DNA of 64,000 nt from Vitreoscilla filiformis (GCF_002222655.1 NZ_CP022423.1:3286001-3350000), one strand, 5' to 3'. Shown: positions 49,354 to 58,257, numbered from the stretch's first letter. Numbers and translations are program-made. Notes: generated by a model not told the origin, from the sequence alone.

Positions 49354-49918
49354 CACGCAACGTGTTGCCACGCCACGCGCTGCATGGCTCGCAAGGGCGC
49401 TGCCTGTTTCTTCGTCTCGCAGGGGGCAGCTCCCCACGGCGCTAGGACGTTGATAACCCGGTACATCCCATTCCGGGATCCTTCCTTGCAAAGCGTTTCC
49501 TTCCATGCCGCACGTGATGCAGACCTCCCCAGGTAAGAACGTGAACTGTCGATGCACAAGCGCCACATCTACCCTAGACGCTGTACCATCAGACTTCGCC
49601 ATCCAGTGCCGGCTCGTCTGGCGTCCTAGGCCTCCTCTATGTGGTTTCTGTCCGTCGCCTCGCACCTCTTGTCTACGGCTTCCTCCAGACCCCGCCTCGC
49701 AGCGACGCCCTTGCCCTCGACTCGTGGTTGTCCTGCTCGCTCTCCGAGTCCAGGCCGGTACTCCCACAGGGGACTTCCACCTCACGCCCATGCTGGGCGC
49801 ACACAGGGCAATCAACCTGACGTCCCGCAAAGTCCGTGCCTTCGGTGCGTGCTTTTAATGTTGCAGGTGAACTCCAAGTTATGTGGCGGGCGGCATCGTC
49901 GAGGTGATGTCGTGGTGA

Positions 49919-50113
49919 GTGGACGCGCCGCACCCCCCGGCCATTGAGGCGCTGGAGCAACGCCTGGATCACCTGGCGGAAGCGGCGATGGCGATGGCGA
50001 TGGCGATGGCGATGGCGATGGCGATGGCGATGGCGATGGCGATGGCGATGGCGATGGCGATGGCGATGGCGATGGCGATGGCGATGGCGATGGCGCGGGG
50101 GCCTCGAGCGTGA
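49919..50113 (+). CDS. Small ORF with an 18-copy Met-Ala repeat
   Basis: This 64 aa ORF starts with GTG (49919) and is preceded by GAGGTGAT at 49901-49908, an extended match to the Shine-Dalgarno consensus with a 10 nt gap. The N-terminus VDAPHPPAIEALEQRLDHLAEA looks like a normal amphipathic helix. Then A(MA)18 follows, then RGPRA and stop. The repeat would form a roughly 37-residue hydrophobic helix, enough to span a membrane. I do not recognise a family. It is unproven as a gene: the repeat also gives open frames on the other strand, but those lack such a start. Confidence 0.45.
   Translation: MDAPHPPAIEALEQRLDHLAEAAMAMAMAMAMAMAMAMAMAMAMAMAMAMAMAMAMAMARGPRA
49987..50094 (+). repeat. (GATGGC)18 hexanucleotide tandem repeat
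   Basis: Eighteen perfect copies of the hexamer GATGGC occupy 108 bp, with no interruption. A multiple-of-three unit keeps any coding frame when copy number changes. Perfect copies imply recent or frequent slippage. Confidence 0.98.
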
Positions 50114-50136
50114 GCAAACAGGGTGATGCTGTGACA

Positions 50137-50163
50137 TGATCTCTACAAAAAATGTAGAGATCA
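50137..50163. promoter_or_regulatory. Perfect inverted repeat at the chrB start, likely operator
   Basis: TGATCTCTACA (50137-50147) and TGTAGAGATCA (50153-50163) are perfect complements around an AAAAA spacer. The right arm ends 2 bp before the chrB ATG. A TACAAA at 50144-50149 could be the -10 box. ChrB proteins are known chromate-responsive repressors, so autoregulation through this site is likely. Confidence 0.65.
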
Positions 50164-50165
50164 CA

Positions 50166-51104
50166 ATGAATCAATGGCTTCTGTGCATCACCAGCCTGCC
50201 CACTGAAAACGCCACCGCCCGGATGCGGGCCTGGCGTTCGCTCAAAGCCAGTGGCGCGGCGGTGCTGCGCGATGGCGTGTACCTGCTGCCGCAACAGGAT
50301 GCGTGCCAGACGCTGTTGAACTCGGTGGCTGCGGATGTCATCCACCATGGCGGGTCGGCCTGGGTGCTGCGCGTGGCCGAGCCCGAAGGCGCCCCATTCA
50401 CAGCCCTGTTTGACCGCAGCGCGGACTACGCCGTCCTGCTGGATGAGCTGCAAGCCCTGCGCACCGCGCTGTCCACCGACACCGCCGCCGACACCCACAA
50501 AGCCCTGCGCAAGCTGCGCAAAAGTTTCCAAGCGTGCGTGGCCGTGGATTTTTTCCCCGGCGAAGCCCAGCGGCAAACCGAACACGCCTTGGCGCTGCTG
50601 GAGCAGGCCTGCGCCCGTGCGCTCTCACCGGACGAACCCCAGCCGCTGGATGTGACGCTGGAGGTGCTTCATCTACACGACTACCAAGGCCGAACTTGGG
50701 CCACACGTCAGCGCCCATGGGTGGATCGGCTGGCCAGTGCGTGGTTGATCCGGCGGTTCATTGACCCCCAAGCCCGGCTGCTTTGGGTGGCCGAGCCGCA
50801 GCACTTGCCCGCCGACGTGCTGGGCTTTGACTTCGACGGCGCCCGCTTCAGCCACACGCCGCATCTGGTGACATTCGAGGTGCTGGCCGCCAGCTTTGGG
50901 TTGCGCCAACCAGGGCTGGCCCGCCTGGGCGCGCTGGTTCACAGCCTGGACGTGGGGGGCGTGCGCCCACCCGAAGCGGCGGGCGTGGAAAGCGTGCTCG
51001 CCGGCCTGCGCACCGCCTTGCCCGATGACGAAGCCCTTTTTGCCGCCGCCTGCGCCGTGCTGGACGGCTTGTTGACCCACTTTTCCACCCCCACCCCACC
51101 ATGA
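50166..51104 (+). CDS. chrB: Chromate resistance regulator/protein ChrB
   Basis: The 312 aa ChrB has an N-terminal domain with WLLCITSLPTENATARMRAWRSLKASGAAVLRDGVYLLP. A C-terminal ChrB domain follows, with RPWVDRLASAWLIRRFIDPQARLLWV and a FDFDGARFSHTPHLVTFEVL block. In beta-proteobacteria ChrB regulates chrA in response to chromate. The ATG at 50166 is preferred over the in-frame ATG at 50136 because the family begins MNxWLL; the earlier ATG lies within the inverted repeat. The stop overlaps the chrA ATG by 4 bp. Confidence 0.93.
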   Translation: MNQWLLCITSLPTENATARMRAWRSLKASGAAVLRDGVYLLPQQDACQTLLNSVAADVIHHGGSAWVLRVAEPEGAPFTALFDRSADYAVLLDELQALRTALSTDTAADTHKALRKLRKSFQACVAVDFFPGEAQRQTEHALALLEQACARALSPDEPQPLDVTLEVLHLHDYQGRTWATRQRPWVDRLASAWLIRRFIDPQARLLWVAEPQHLPADVLGFDFDGARFSHTPHLVTFEVLAASFGLRQPGLARLGALVHSLDVGGVRPPEAAGVESVLAGLRTALPDDEALFAAACAVLDGLLTHFSTPTPP

Positions 51105-52444
51105 AACCTGACACCCCCATGCCCCCCGAGGTGAGCTTTTGGCAAGCCTTGGCCTTCTGGCTCAAACTGGGCTTCATCAGCTTTGGCGGCCCGGCGGGGC
51201 AAATCGCCATCATGCACACCGAGCTGGTGGAGCGCCGGCGCTGGATCTCCGAAAAGCGCTTCTTGCACGCGCTCAACTACTGCATGCTGTTGCCAGGGCC
51301 AGAGGCCCAGCAGCTCGCCACCTACATCGGTTGGTTGATGCACCGGAGCTGGGGCGGCATCGTCGCGGGGGCGCTGTTTGTGCTGCCTTCGCTGTTCATC
51401 CTCATCGCGCTCTCGTGGCTTTACATCGCTTGGGGCGAGCAACCGCTGGTGGCGGGGTTGTTTTACGGCATCAAACCCGCCGTGACGGCCATCGTCGTGC
51501 AGGCAGCGCACCGCATCGGCGGGCGGGCGCTCAAAAACGGCTGGCTGTGGGGCATCGCCGCAGCGGCGTTTGTGGCGATTTTTGCGCTCGGGGTGCCCTT
51601 CCCGGCCATCGTCGCGGTGGCGGCGCTCGTCGGCTACGTGGGCGGTCGCATAGCACCGGCCAAGTTCCAAGCCGGTGGTGGCCACGGCAAGGCCAAAGCC
51701 TCTTTCGGCCCGGCGTTGATCGACGATGACACGCCCACCCCCGCCCACGCCCGCTTCGCCTGGGGCCGCCTGAGTGCGGTGCTGTTGGCTGGCGCCTTGC
51801 TGTGGGCCTTGCCCATGGGGCTGCTCACCACCAGCTTGGGCTGGAACCACACCCTCACCCAGATGGGCTGGTTCTTCACCAAAGCGGCCTTGCTCACTTT
51901 TGGCGGCGCCTATGCCGTGTTGCCGTACGTCTACCAAGGCGCCGTGGGCCACTACGGCTGGCTCACCCCCACCCAGATGATCGACGGGCTGGCCTTGGGT
52001 GAAACCACACCGGGGCCGCTCATCATGGTGGTGGCCTTCGTGGGTTTTGTGGGGGGTTATGTGAAGGCGGTGTTCGGGCCGGAGTCGCTGTTCTTGGCGG
52101 GCGCCGTGGCGGCCACGCTGGTGACGTGGTTCACCTTCTTGCCCTCCTTCGTGTTCATCTTGGCCGGTGGGCCGCTGGTGGAATCGACCCACAACGACCT
52201 GAAGTTCACCGCCCCGCTGACCGCCATCACCGCCGCTGTGGTCGGGGTGATCGTGAATTTGGCGTTGTTTTTTGGTTACCACGTTCTGTGGCCGCAGGGC
52301 TGGGGCAGTGGGGTGGACGGGGGCTCGGCGGTGATCGCTGTGGCGGCGGCGGTGGCGCTGTTCCGGTTCAAGCTGGGGGTGATTCCCGTGATCGCAGGGT
52401 GCGCCTTCATGGGCCTGTTGGGGCGTTGGCTGGGCCTGGCCTGA
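51101..52444 (+). CDS. chrA: Chromate efflux transporter ChrA
   Basis: This 447 aa long-chain CHR transporter has two homologous halves. The first begins FWLKLGFISFGGPAGQIAIMHTELVERRRWISEKRFLHALNYCMLLPGPEAQQLATYIGW in pattern. The second carries FFTKAALLTFGGAYAVLPYVYQGAV and LGETTPGPLIMVVAFVGFVGGY. About 10-12 membrane segments are expected. It exports chromate from the cytoplasm. Translational coupling to chrB is clear from the ATGA overlap. Confidence 0.95.
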   Translation: MKPDTPMPPEVSFWQALAFWLKLGFISFGGPAGQIAIMHTELVERRRWISEKRFLHALNYCMLLPGPEAQQLATYIGWLMHRSWGGIVAGALFVLPSLFILIALSWLYIAWGEQPLVAGLFYGIKPAVTAIVVQAAHRIGGRALKNGWLWGIAAAAFVAIFALGVPFPAIVAVAALVGYVGGRIAPAKFQAGGGHGKAKASFGPALIDDDTPTPAHARFAWGRLSAVLLAGALLWALPMGLLTTSLGWNHTLTQMGWFFTKAALLTFGGAYAVLPYVYQGAVGHYGWLTPTQMIDGLALGETTPGPLIMVVAFVGFVGGYVKAVFGPESLFLAGAVAATLVTWFTFLPSFVFILAGGPLVESTHNDLKFTAPLTAITAAVVGVIVNLALFFGYHVLWPQGWGSGVDGGSAVIAVAAAVALFRFKLGVIPVIAGCAFMGLLGRWLGLA

Positions 52445-52460
52445 GGTCTTCCCTAAACTC

Positions 52461-52483
52461 CATCCTTCCCACTTGGAAGGATG
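52461..52483 (+). promoter_or_regulatory. Hairpin enclosing the ribosome binding site of the next gene
   Basis: CATCCTTCC (52461-52469) pairs perfectly with GGAAGGATG (52475-52483) around CACTT. The GGAAGG arm is the Shine-Dalgarno for the ATG at 52488. No T-run follows, so a terminator is less likely than translational control. Confidence 0.45.
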
Positions 52484-52487
52484 CTGT

Positions 52488-55400
52488 ATGCGCCCGCTGC
52501 GTTTCTCCCGCGCCCTGTTCCGGCGCTCGGCCCTCGGATGGGCCGCGTTGAGCTGCTGTGTCGCCAACGCGGTGGCGCAGGTGGGGCCTTCCACCGCGTT
52601 GACACCGCCTCCGCGCACCTCGCCCCCCATCACCGTGCCGCCACCGGAATTCGGGCTGCGCGTGATCAGCCCTCCAGCGCGCCAGCCGATTGAAATCGCC
52701 CGGGCCAGCCTGCGCACCGAGATCGTCGGCCAAGCGGCGCGCACCCAGGTGGAGATCGTCTTCAAAAACCCCAACGCCCAGGTGTTGGAAGGTGAGTTGC
52801 AGTTTCCGCTGGCGGAGGGTCAATCGGTGTCCGGCTTCGCGCTGGACATCAATGGAGAGATGCGCCCCGCCGTCCCGGTCGAAAAAGCCAAGGGCCAGCA
52901 GGTGTTTGAGGACACGATCCGCCAGCGCGTCGATCCGGCGCTGCTGGAAAGAACCCAGGGTAACAACTTCAAACTGCGGATTTACCCGTTGCCCGCGCAC
53001 GGCGAGCGGCGCGTGTCCATTGAGCTGGTGGAAACCTTGCCGGTGCGCCACGGTCAAGCGCTGTACCGCGTGCCCCTGCAATGGGCGCAGCATGTCGGCC
53101 AGGTTGAAATGGACGTGCGGGTGGCCGACGTCGCCGCCCGCCAGGTGCGCCTGGGCCGAGGTTTGACGGCTGCCAGCGTGCGCCCGCTGGCCGGCGGGGG
53201 GGCCGGGGCACAGGTGGTGTGGTCGGGCCAAAACGTCACGGCGCGCCAGCCCATGGAGCTGAGTGTGGCGGTGGGGCGCCAGCCGTATGCGGCCACCCAG
53301 TCGTTTGACGGGGAAACCTTCTTTTATGCCGAAGTCCCCGTGCCCGAGGGCTACCACGCGGCGCCATCCGCTGCCGCCCGCCCGGTGGCCCGACCGCAGC
53401 GCCTGGGCTTGATTTGGGATGCCTCCGGCTCCGCCGCCCGGCGCGACCTGCCCCGTGAGCTGGCTTTGCTGGACACCCTGTTCGCCACCTGGGCCAAGCA
53501 GGGTGAGGCGCCGCTGCAAGTGGAACTCGTCGTCGCCCGGGACGTGGCCACGCCGCCGCAAACCTTCACCATTCACCGAGGGGATTGGCGCGCCCTGCGC
53601 CAAGCGCTCGAATCCCTCGCCTACGACGGCGCCACCGCCACCCAGGCGCTGGCCCCCATCCCCGGCTGTGACGTGAACGTGCTGTTCAGCGATGGTTTGC
53701 CGAACTACGGCGCCACCGTGGCGACACCCACCAGCGCGGCAGCCTCAGCGGCGGTGGTGCATGCGGTGCAATCCAGCGTTTCGGCCAACACAGCGTGGCT
53801 GCGCCAGCGTACCGAAGCCAGCGGCGGCCAGTTGCTGGATCTGACCCGCACCGGGCCGACCGACGCCGCCCAAGCCCTCACCCAAGCCTCGGGCCGCGTG
53901 ACCGGCTGGCAAGGCGCGGGCCTGCGCGATGTGGTGATCGCCTCCCGCCGACCGGATGCGGGTCGGGTGTTGATCGCCGGGGTGCTGACCGAAGCACAAA
54001 CCACCCTGACGCTGTCGTTTGAAACCGCCACCGGCCAGATGCGCCAGGTGAACGTGCCGCTGCGCAGCGATGCACGCGGCGCACTGGCCGCCAGCCGCTG
54101 GGCCAGCCTGATGCTGGACGCCTGGGAAGCCGATGCCGACGCCCGCCGGGGAGACATCCTGCGCCTGGGCCAGCGTTTTGGTTTGGCGACGAGCCAAACC
54201 TCGCTCATCGTGCTGGACAGCGTGGCGGACTATGTGCGCCACGAAATTGCCCCGCCCGCCTCGCTGCGCAACGAGTACCAACGGCTGCTGGCGCAAAAAG
54301 GGGCCGAGCAGAAGAACGTCGAGCAACGTCATCTGGCGCAGTTGGTGGAACGCTTCCAAGCCCGCGTGGCCTGGTATGACAAAGACCATCGCGCAGAAGC
54401 TGCGCGCCGCGCAGCGGAACGGGCACGCTTGGCAGCAGAACGCCCGCAAGCGGCGCAGGAACAAGCGGTGCCCATCCCCCGGCCACTGACGATGGCTCCC
54501 CCACCGCCACCCGCCCCCGCGCCCCTGCCCACCGCCGCGATGGCCGCCCCGCGCCCCGCTGCGCCACGGGCGGATGCAGCCCCCGGAGCAGGCACCCCGC
54601 CGGCCCTCCAAGCCACCACCACCCTGGCGGCTTGGCAGCCCAGCGAAGAATTCAGCCGCCGCATGCAGGCCGCCGACGCCGAACAAGCCTACGCCATCTA
54701 CCTGCAAGAGCGCCCATCGCGCAGCCAAAGCACGGCGTTTTTCTTGGAAAGCGCCGAAGCCCTGTTTGCGAAAAAAGCCGACGCGCTGGCGTTGCGCATC
54801 CTCTCCAACCTGGCGGAAGTGGCTTTTGATCAACGGGCGGTGCTGCGCATCTTGGCTTATCGCTTGGAGCAGGCCGGGCGCCTCGATCTGGCCTTGCCGA
54901 TCTTGCAGCGCGTGCGGCAACTGGCGCCGAACGAGCCGCAATCGTGGCGCGATGTCGGGCTGGCGCTGGCGAAACAAGGGCGGACGCAAGCGGCCATCGA
55001 TGCGCTGTGGCATGTCGTGTCCCGCCCATGGGATGGGCGCTTCCGTGATGTCGATTTGACGACGCTGGCCGAACTGAACGCGGTCATCGCTCGCGCCCCG
55101 GCCTCCCCTGCGCTCAACCTCAGCGCCATCGACCCGCGCTTGCTGAAAAACCTCCCCCTGGGCCTGCGCGTGGTGCTGCGCTGGGACGCGGACAACACCG
55201 ACATGGATTTGCATGTGCTCGAACCTTCGGGCGAAGAAGCCATGTTCGCCCACGCATTGACCGAGCAGGGCGGCAAGATGTCCGCCGACGTCACTGGAGG
55301 CTACGGCCCCGAGGAGTACGCACTGCGCCATCCGCTGCCGGGGGTGTACCGCGTCCGCGCCAAGTTCTTCGGGCATCGGCAGCAGACCGTGGCCAACACC

Positions 55401-55541
55401 ACCACGGTACAAGCGCAAGTCAGCACCCAATTCGGCACCCCGCAGCAGCAAGATCAACTGCTGACCCTGCGCCTGAATGGCGCCGGGCAGATGGTAGACA
55501 TCGGCAGCATCAGCGTTGACGCGCCCACTCAGAAACCTTGA
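52488..55541 (+). CDS. Exported VIT/VWA-like protein with DUF2135 C-terminus
   Basis: This 1017 aa protein has a signal peptide (cleavage near AVA-Q, residue 30) and a VIT domain (about 50-170; RTEIVGQAARTQVEIVFKNPNAQVLEGELQFPL pattern). A VWA-like region has a MIDAS-type DASGS (311-315). A Pro/Ala-rich linker lies at about 640-720, then TPR-like helices (about 750-870). A DUF2135 domain follows near the end (RVVLRWDADNTDMDLHVLEPSGE). The role is unknown; VIT-VWA proteins often act in metal-dependent protein contacts at the cell surface or periplasm. It sits between chrA and a P-type ATPase. Confidence 0.85.
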   Translation: MRPLRFSRALFRRSALGWAALSCCVANAVAQVGPSTALTPPPRTSPPITVPPPEFGLRVISPPARQPIEIARASLRTEIVGQAARTQVEIVFKNPNAQVLEGELQFPLAEGQSVSGFALDINGEMRPAVPVEKAKGQQVFEDTIRQRVDPALLERTQGNNFKLRIYPLPAHGERRVSIELVETLPVRHGQALYRVPLQWAQHVGQVEMDVRVADVAARQVRLGRGLTAASVRPLAGGGAGAQVVWSGQNVTARQPMELSVAVGRQPYAATQSFDGETFFYAEVPVPEGYHAAPSAAARPVARPQRLGLIWDASGSAARRDLPRELALLDTLFATWAKQGEAPLQVELVVARDVATPPQTFTIHRGDWRALRQALESLAYDGATATQALAPIPGCDVNVLFSDGLPNYGATVATPTSAAASAAVVHAVQSSVSANTAWLRQRTEASGGQLLDLTRTGPTDAAQALTQASGRVTGWQGAGLRDVVIASRRPDAGRVLIAGVLTEAQTTLTLSFETATGQMRQVNVPLRSDARGALAASRWASLMLDAWEADADARRGDILRLGQRFGLATSQTSLIVLDSVADYVRHEIAPPASLRNEYQRLLAQKGAEQKNVEQRHLAQLVERFQARVAWYDKDHRAEAARRAAERARLAAERPQAAQEQAVPIPRPLTMAPPPPPAPAPLPTAAMAAPRPAAPRADAAPGAGTPPALQATTTLAAWQPSEEFSRRMQAADAEQAYAIYLQERPSRSQSTAFFLESAEALFAKKADALALRILSNLAEVAFDQRAVLRILAYRLEQAGRLDLALPILQRVRQLAPNEPQSWRDVGLALAKQGRTQAAIDALWHVVSRPWDGRFRDVDLTTLAELNAVIARAPASPALNLSAIDPRLLKNLPLGLRVVLRWDADNTDMDLHVLEPSGEEAMFAHALTEQGGKMSADVTGGYGPEEYALRHPLPGVYRVRAKFFGHRQQTVANTTTVQAQVSTQFGTPQQQDQLLTLRLNGAGQMVDIGSISVDAPTQKP

Positions 55542-55556
55542 CCGCCGTTCCCAACC

Positions 55557-58256
55557 ATGACGCCTGATCCCTCCTCCCATCCGGCCCCGCTCTGGCACGC
55601 ACAATCCCCCGCGCAAGTGGCCGAAGCGCTCGGCACCGACGCCGAACGTGGCCTGTCTGCCGCCGAAGCCGCCGCCCGGCTGCGCACCCACGGCCCCAAT
55701 CGCTTGGCGGAAGCCCCGCGCCGCCCGGCGTGGATGCGCTGGGTGCAGCAGTTCACCAACCCGTTGGTGTACGTGCTGGTGATCGCCGGCGTGATCATCG
55801 GGCTGTTGGGCGACACGGTGGACGCCAGCGTCATCGCGGGCGTGGTGCTCATCAACGCCCTCATCGGTTACGTGCAAGAAGGCAAGGCCGAACAGGCGCT
55901 GGAAGCCGTGCGCAGCTTGCTGGCAGCCCGGGCACTGGTGATCCGCGAGGGAGCCCGGCACCCCATCGATGCCGGCGAGCTGGTGCCGGGGGATGTGGTG
56001 TGGATCGAGTCGGGCGACAAGGTGCCCGCCGATGTGCGTCTGTTGCGCGTCCACCGCTTGCGCATCACCGAAGCGGCGTTGACGGGCGAGTCGGTGCCTG
56101 TGGACAAGGACGTGGCCCCCAACCCCACCGAAGCCAGCATCGGCGACCGCACCGCGATGGCGTACACCGGCACGCTGGTGGCCAGTGGGCAGGCGCTGGG
56201 CGTGGTGGTGGCCACGGGGGCGCACACCGAGATCGGGCGCATCGGCGCTTTGGTGTCCGATGTCACCCCGCTGGCCACGCCGTTGACGCGCCGCTTGGAT
56301 GGGTTCGCCCGGCAGATCACTTGGGCGATTGTGGGCGTGTCCGGACTCACGCTGGCCTGGGGCCACTGGGTGGCAGGCTTGGCGTGGTTCGACCTGTTTT
56401 TGGCGGTGGTCGGGCTGGCCGTGGCGGCGATTCCGGAAGGTTTGCCGGCGGTGGTGACCATCGTGCTGGCCATCGGTACACGCATCATGGCGCGGCAGCA
56501 CGCCATCATCCGGCGCTTGCCAGCGGTGGAAAGCCTGGGCTCGGTGGGCGTGATCTGCACCGACAAAACGGGCACCCTCACCCGCAATGAAATGACCGCC
56601 GTGCGCGTGGTGTTGCCCGAAGGCGAGCTGCGCGTCAGCGGCAGTGGTTATGCGCCCGAAGGCCGCTTCGAACGCCACGGCACCGGCGTGCCTCCCGACG
56701 AGGTGCCCGCGCTGGCCCCGCTGCTGCACGCCGCCGCGCTGTGCAACGATGCCCGCTTGCACGCCCAACCCGATGGCACTTGGCAGATGGTGGGCGATCC
56801 GACCGAAGGCGCCCTCGCCACCCTGGCCCACAAAGGCGGGTGGCCCGCCGCTGACCTGGCCGCCCACTGGCCGCGCCGCGACACGCTGCCGTTTGAGTCC
56901 GAACGCCAGTTCATGGCCACGCTGCATGAGGGGCCGCAGGGGGGGTACGTCGTTTACCTCAAAGGGGCGCCCGAGCAGGTGCTGGCGCGTTGCCACAGCG
57001 TCATGGGCGGCGCTCCGTTCGAGGCCGCTGCGTGGCTCCAGCGGGTGCAGCAGGCGGCCTCAGCGGGAGAACGTGTACTGGCGCTGGCCCGCAAAACGGT
57101 GGGAGGCTCCAAACTCGACGCCCCGGCGTTGGCATCGGATTTCGAACTGCTGGGCTTGATCGGCATCATCGACCCGCCGCGCCCTGAGGCGGTGGCGGCG
57201 GTGGCGCAGTGCCAAGCGGCGGGCATCCGCGTCATCATGATCACGGGGGATCATGCCGTCACGGCGGCGGCCATTGGGGCACAACTGGGCTTGCGGGCCG
57301 AGCGTGCCCTCAGTGGCCGTGAGCTGGAGGGTTGGGACGATGCCACCCTGCGCCAGCAAGTGGCCGATTGCGATGTGTACGCCCGCGCCACACCGGAACA
57401 CAAACTGCGCCTGATTGCCGCGCTGCAAGCCCAAGGCCATCTGGTGGCGATGACCGGCGACGGCGTGAACGACGCTCCCGCCCTCAAAGCCGCCGACATC
57501 GGCGTGGCCATGGGTGGCAAAGGCACCGACGCCGCCCGCGAAGCCGCCGACGTGGTGCTCACCGACGACCACTTCGCCACCATCGCCCACGCGGTGCGCG
57601 AAGGCCGGGTGGTGTTCGACAACATCCGCAAAGCCTTGGCCTACATGCTGCCCACCAACGGCGCCCAGGCGGGGGTGATTTTGCTGGCCCTGCTGGCGGG
57701 GTTGCCGTTGCCGATCACGGCGGGGCAAATCCTGTGGGTCAACACCGTGACGGCCATCACCTTGGCGCTGGCCCTGGCGTTTGAACCGGCTGAACCAGGG
57801 GTGATGCAGCGCCCGCCGCGTCCACCGGGGGAAGCACTGATCACGCGGGCCATGGTCGGGCGCATCCTGTTTGCAGCGGGGCTGATGGTGGCGGCGACGT
57901 TCGGGGTATTCCATTGGGAGCTGTCACGCGGCAGCGAGGTGGCGGTGGCGCGCACCGCCGCCGTCAACACCCTGCTGGTGTGCGAGGTGTTTTACCTGTT
58001 CAACCTGCGCCAAGGTGAACACCACGCTTGGCGCTGGGCCACCCTGGCGGGCAACCCGGTGGCGCTGCTCATGGTGGCGCTGTTGGTCGGGTTGCAGGCG
58101 GTGTTCACCTATGTGCCGGCGGTGCAAGCGGTGTTTCAGAGTGCGCCGTTGGTGGCCTCATCTTGGGGCGTGGCATTGGGCCTGGGGGGCGTGTTGTTTG
58201 GCGTGATCGAAGTGGAAAAAGCCGTTTGGCGCCGGCGCCAAGCCCAACCAAGCTGA
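55557..58256 (+). CDS. P-type cation-transporting ATPase (P2-type)
   Basis: This 899 aa P-type ATPase has the cation ATPase N-terminal domain and the actuator LTGESVPV. The phosphorylation site is ICTDKTGTLTRNEM (D336), with a PEGLPAVVTIVLAIG membrane helix 4 and the hinge TGDGVNDAPALKAADIGVAMG. Ten membrane segments are expected. The layout is that of P2A/P2B-like bacterial Ca2+ or other cation pumps without metal-binding CxxC domains, so not a heavy-metal P1B pump. The ion is not certain. It starts 15 bp after the VIT protein and is probably co-transcribed. Confidence 0.93.
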   Translation: MTPDPSSHPAPLWHAQSPAQVAEALGTDAERGLSAAEAAARLRTHGPNRLAEAPRRPAWMRWVQQFTNPLVYVLVIAGVIIGLLGDTVDASVIAGVVLINALIGYVQEGKAEQALEAVRSLLAARALVIREGARHPIDAGELVPGDVVWIESGDKVPADVRLLRVHRLRITEAALTGESVPVDKDVAPNPTEASIGDRTAMAYTGTLVASGQALGVVVATGAHTEIGRIGALVSDVTPLATPLTRRLDGFARQITWAIVGVSGLTLAWGHWVAGLAWFDLFLAVVGLAVAAIPEGLPAVVTIVLAIGTRIMARQHAIIRRLPAVESLGSVGVICTDKTGTLTRNEMTAVRVVLPEGELRVSGSGYAPEGRFERHGTGVPPDEVPALAPLLHAAALCNDARLHAQPDGTWQMVGDPTEGALATLAHKGGWPAADLAAHWPRRDTLPFESERQFMATLHEGPQGGYVVYLKGAPEQVLARCHSVMGGAPFEAAAWLQRVQQAASAGERVLALARKTVGGSKLDAPALASDFELLGLIGIIDPPRPEAVAAVAQCQAAGIRVIMITGDHAVTAAAIGAQLGLRAERALSGRELEGWDDATLRQQVADCDVYARATPEHKLRLIAALQAQGHLVAMTGDGVNDAPALKAADIGVAMGGKGTDAAREAADVVLTDDHFATIAHAVREGRVVFDNIRKALAYMLPTNGAQAGVILLALLAGLPLPITAGQILWVNTVTAITLALALAFEPAEPGVMQRPPRPPGEALITRAMVGRILFAAGLMVAATFGVFHWELSRGSEVAVARTAAVNTLLVCEVFYLFNLRQGEHHAWRWATLAGNPVALLMVALLVGLQAVFTYVPAVQAVFQSAPLVASSWGVALGLGGVLFGVIEVEKAVWRRRQAQPS

Positions 58257-58257
58257 G

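Larger units (their letters stand above)
47801..49802 (-). mobile_element. Group II intron, complete, with reverse transcriptase
   Basis: Minus-strand DNA begins GTGCGCCCAGCATGGGCGTG at 49802, a canonical 5' end related to the Ll.LtrB start; a GTGTG at 49804 is an alternative. It ends with domain V and VI followed by CTACCCGAT at 47801, a typical AY 3' end. The roughly 2.0 kb element holds a 5' RNA region (domains I-III, 49354-49802) and a maturase gene. The 5' exon side (above 49802) is GC-rich genomic DNA. The 3' exon side is the AT-rich insert. Confidence 0.92.

Noticed and set aside
49354..49830. N-terminal extension of the intron reverse transcriptase frame
   Set aside because: This stretch is the structured 5' RNA of the group II intron, and part of it lies upstream of the intron end; no RT domain is encoded there.
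49987..50094. CRISPR array or satellite at the hexamer tract
   Set aside because: There are no spacers and the unit is only 6 bp; it is a simple microsatellite.
49673..50164. Minus-strand frames encoding His-Arg or Pro-Ser dipeptide repeats across the hexamer tract
   Set aside because: They are by-products of reading the repeat on the other strand; they run into intron RNA or across chrB and lack a sensible start.
53745..56996. Long minus-strand open frame (over 1080 codons) opposite the VIT protein and P-type ATPase
   Set aside because: Both plus-strand genes have clear domains; the antisense frame has biased composition and no motif.
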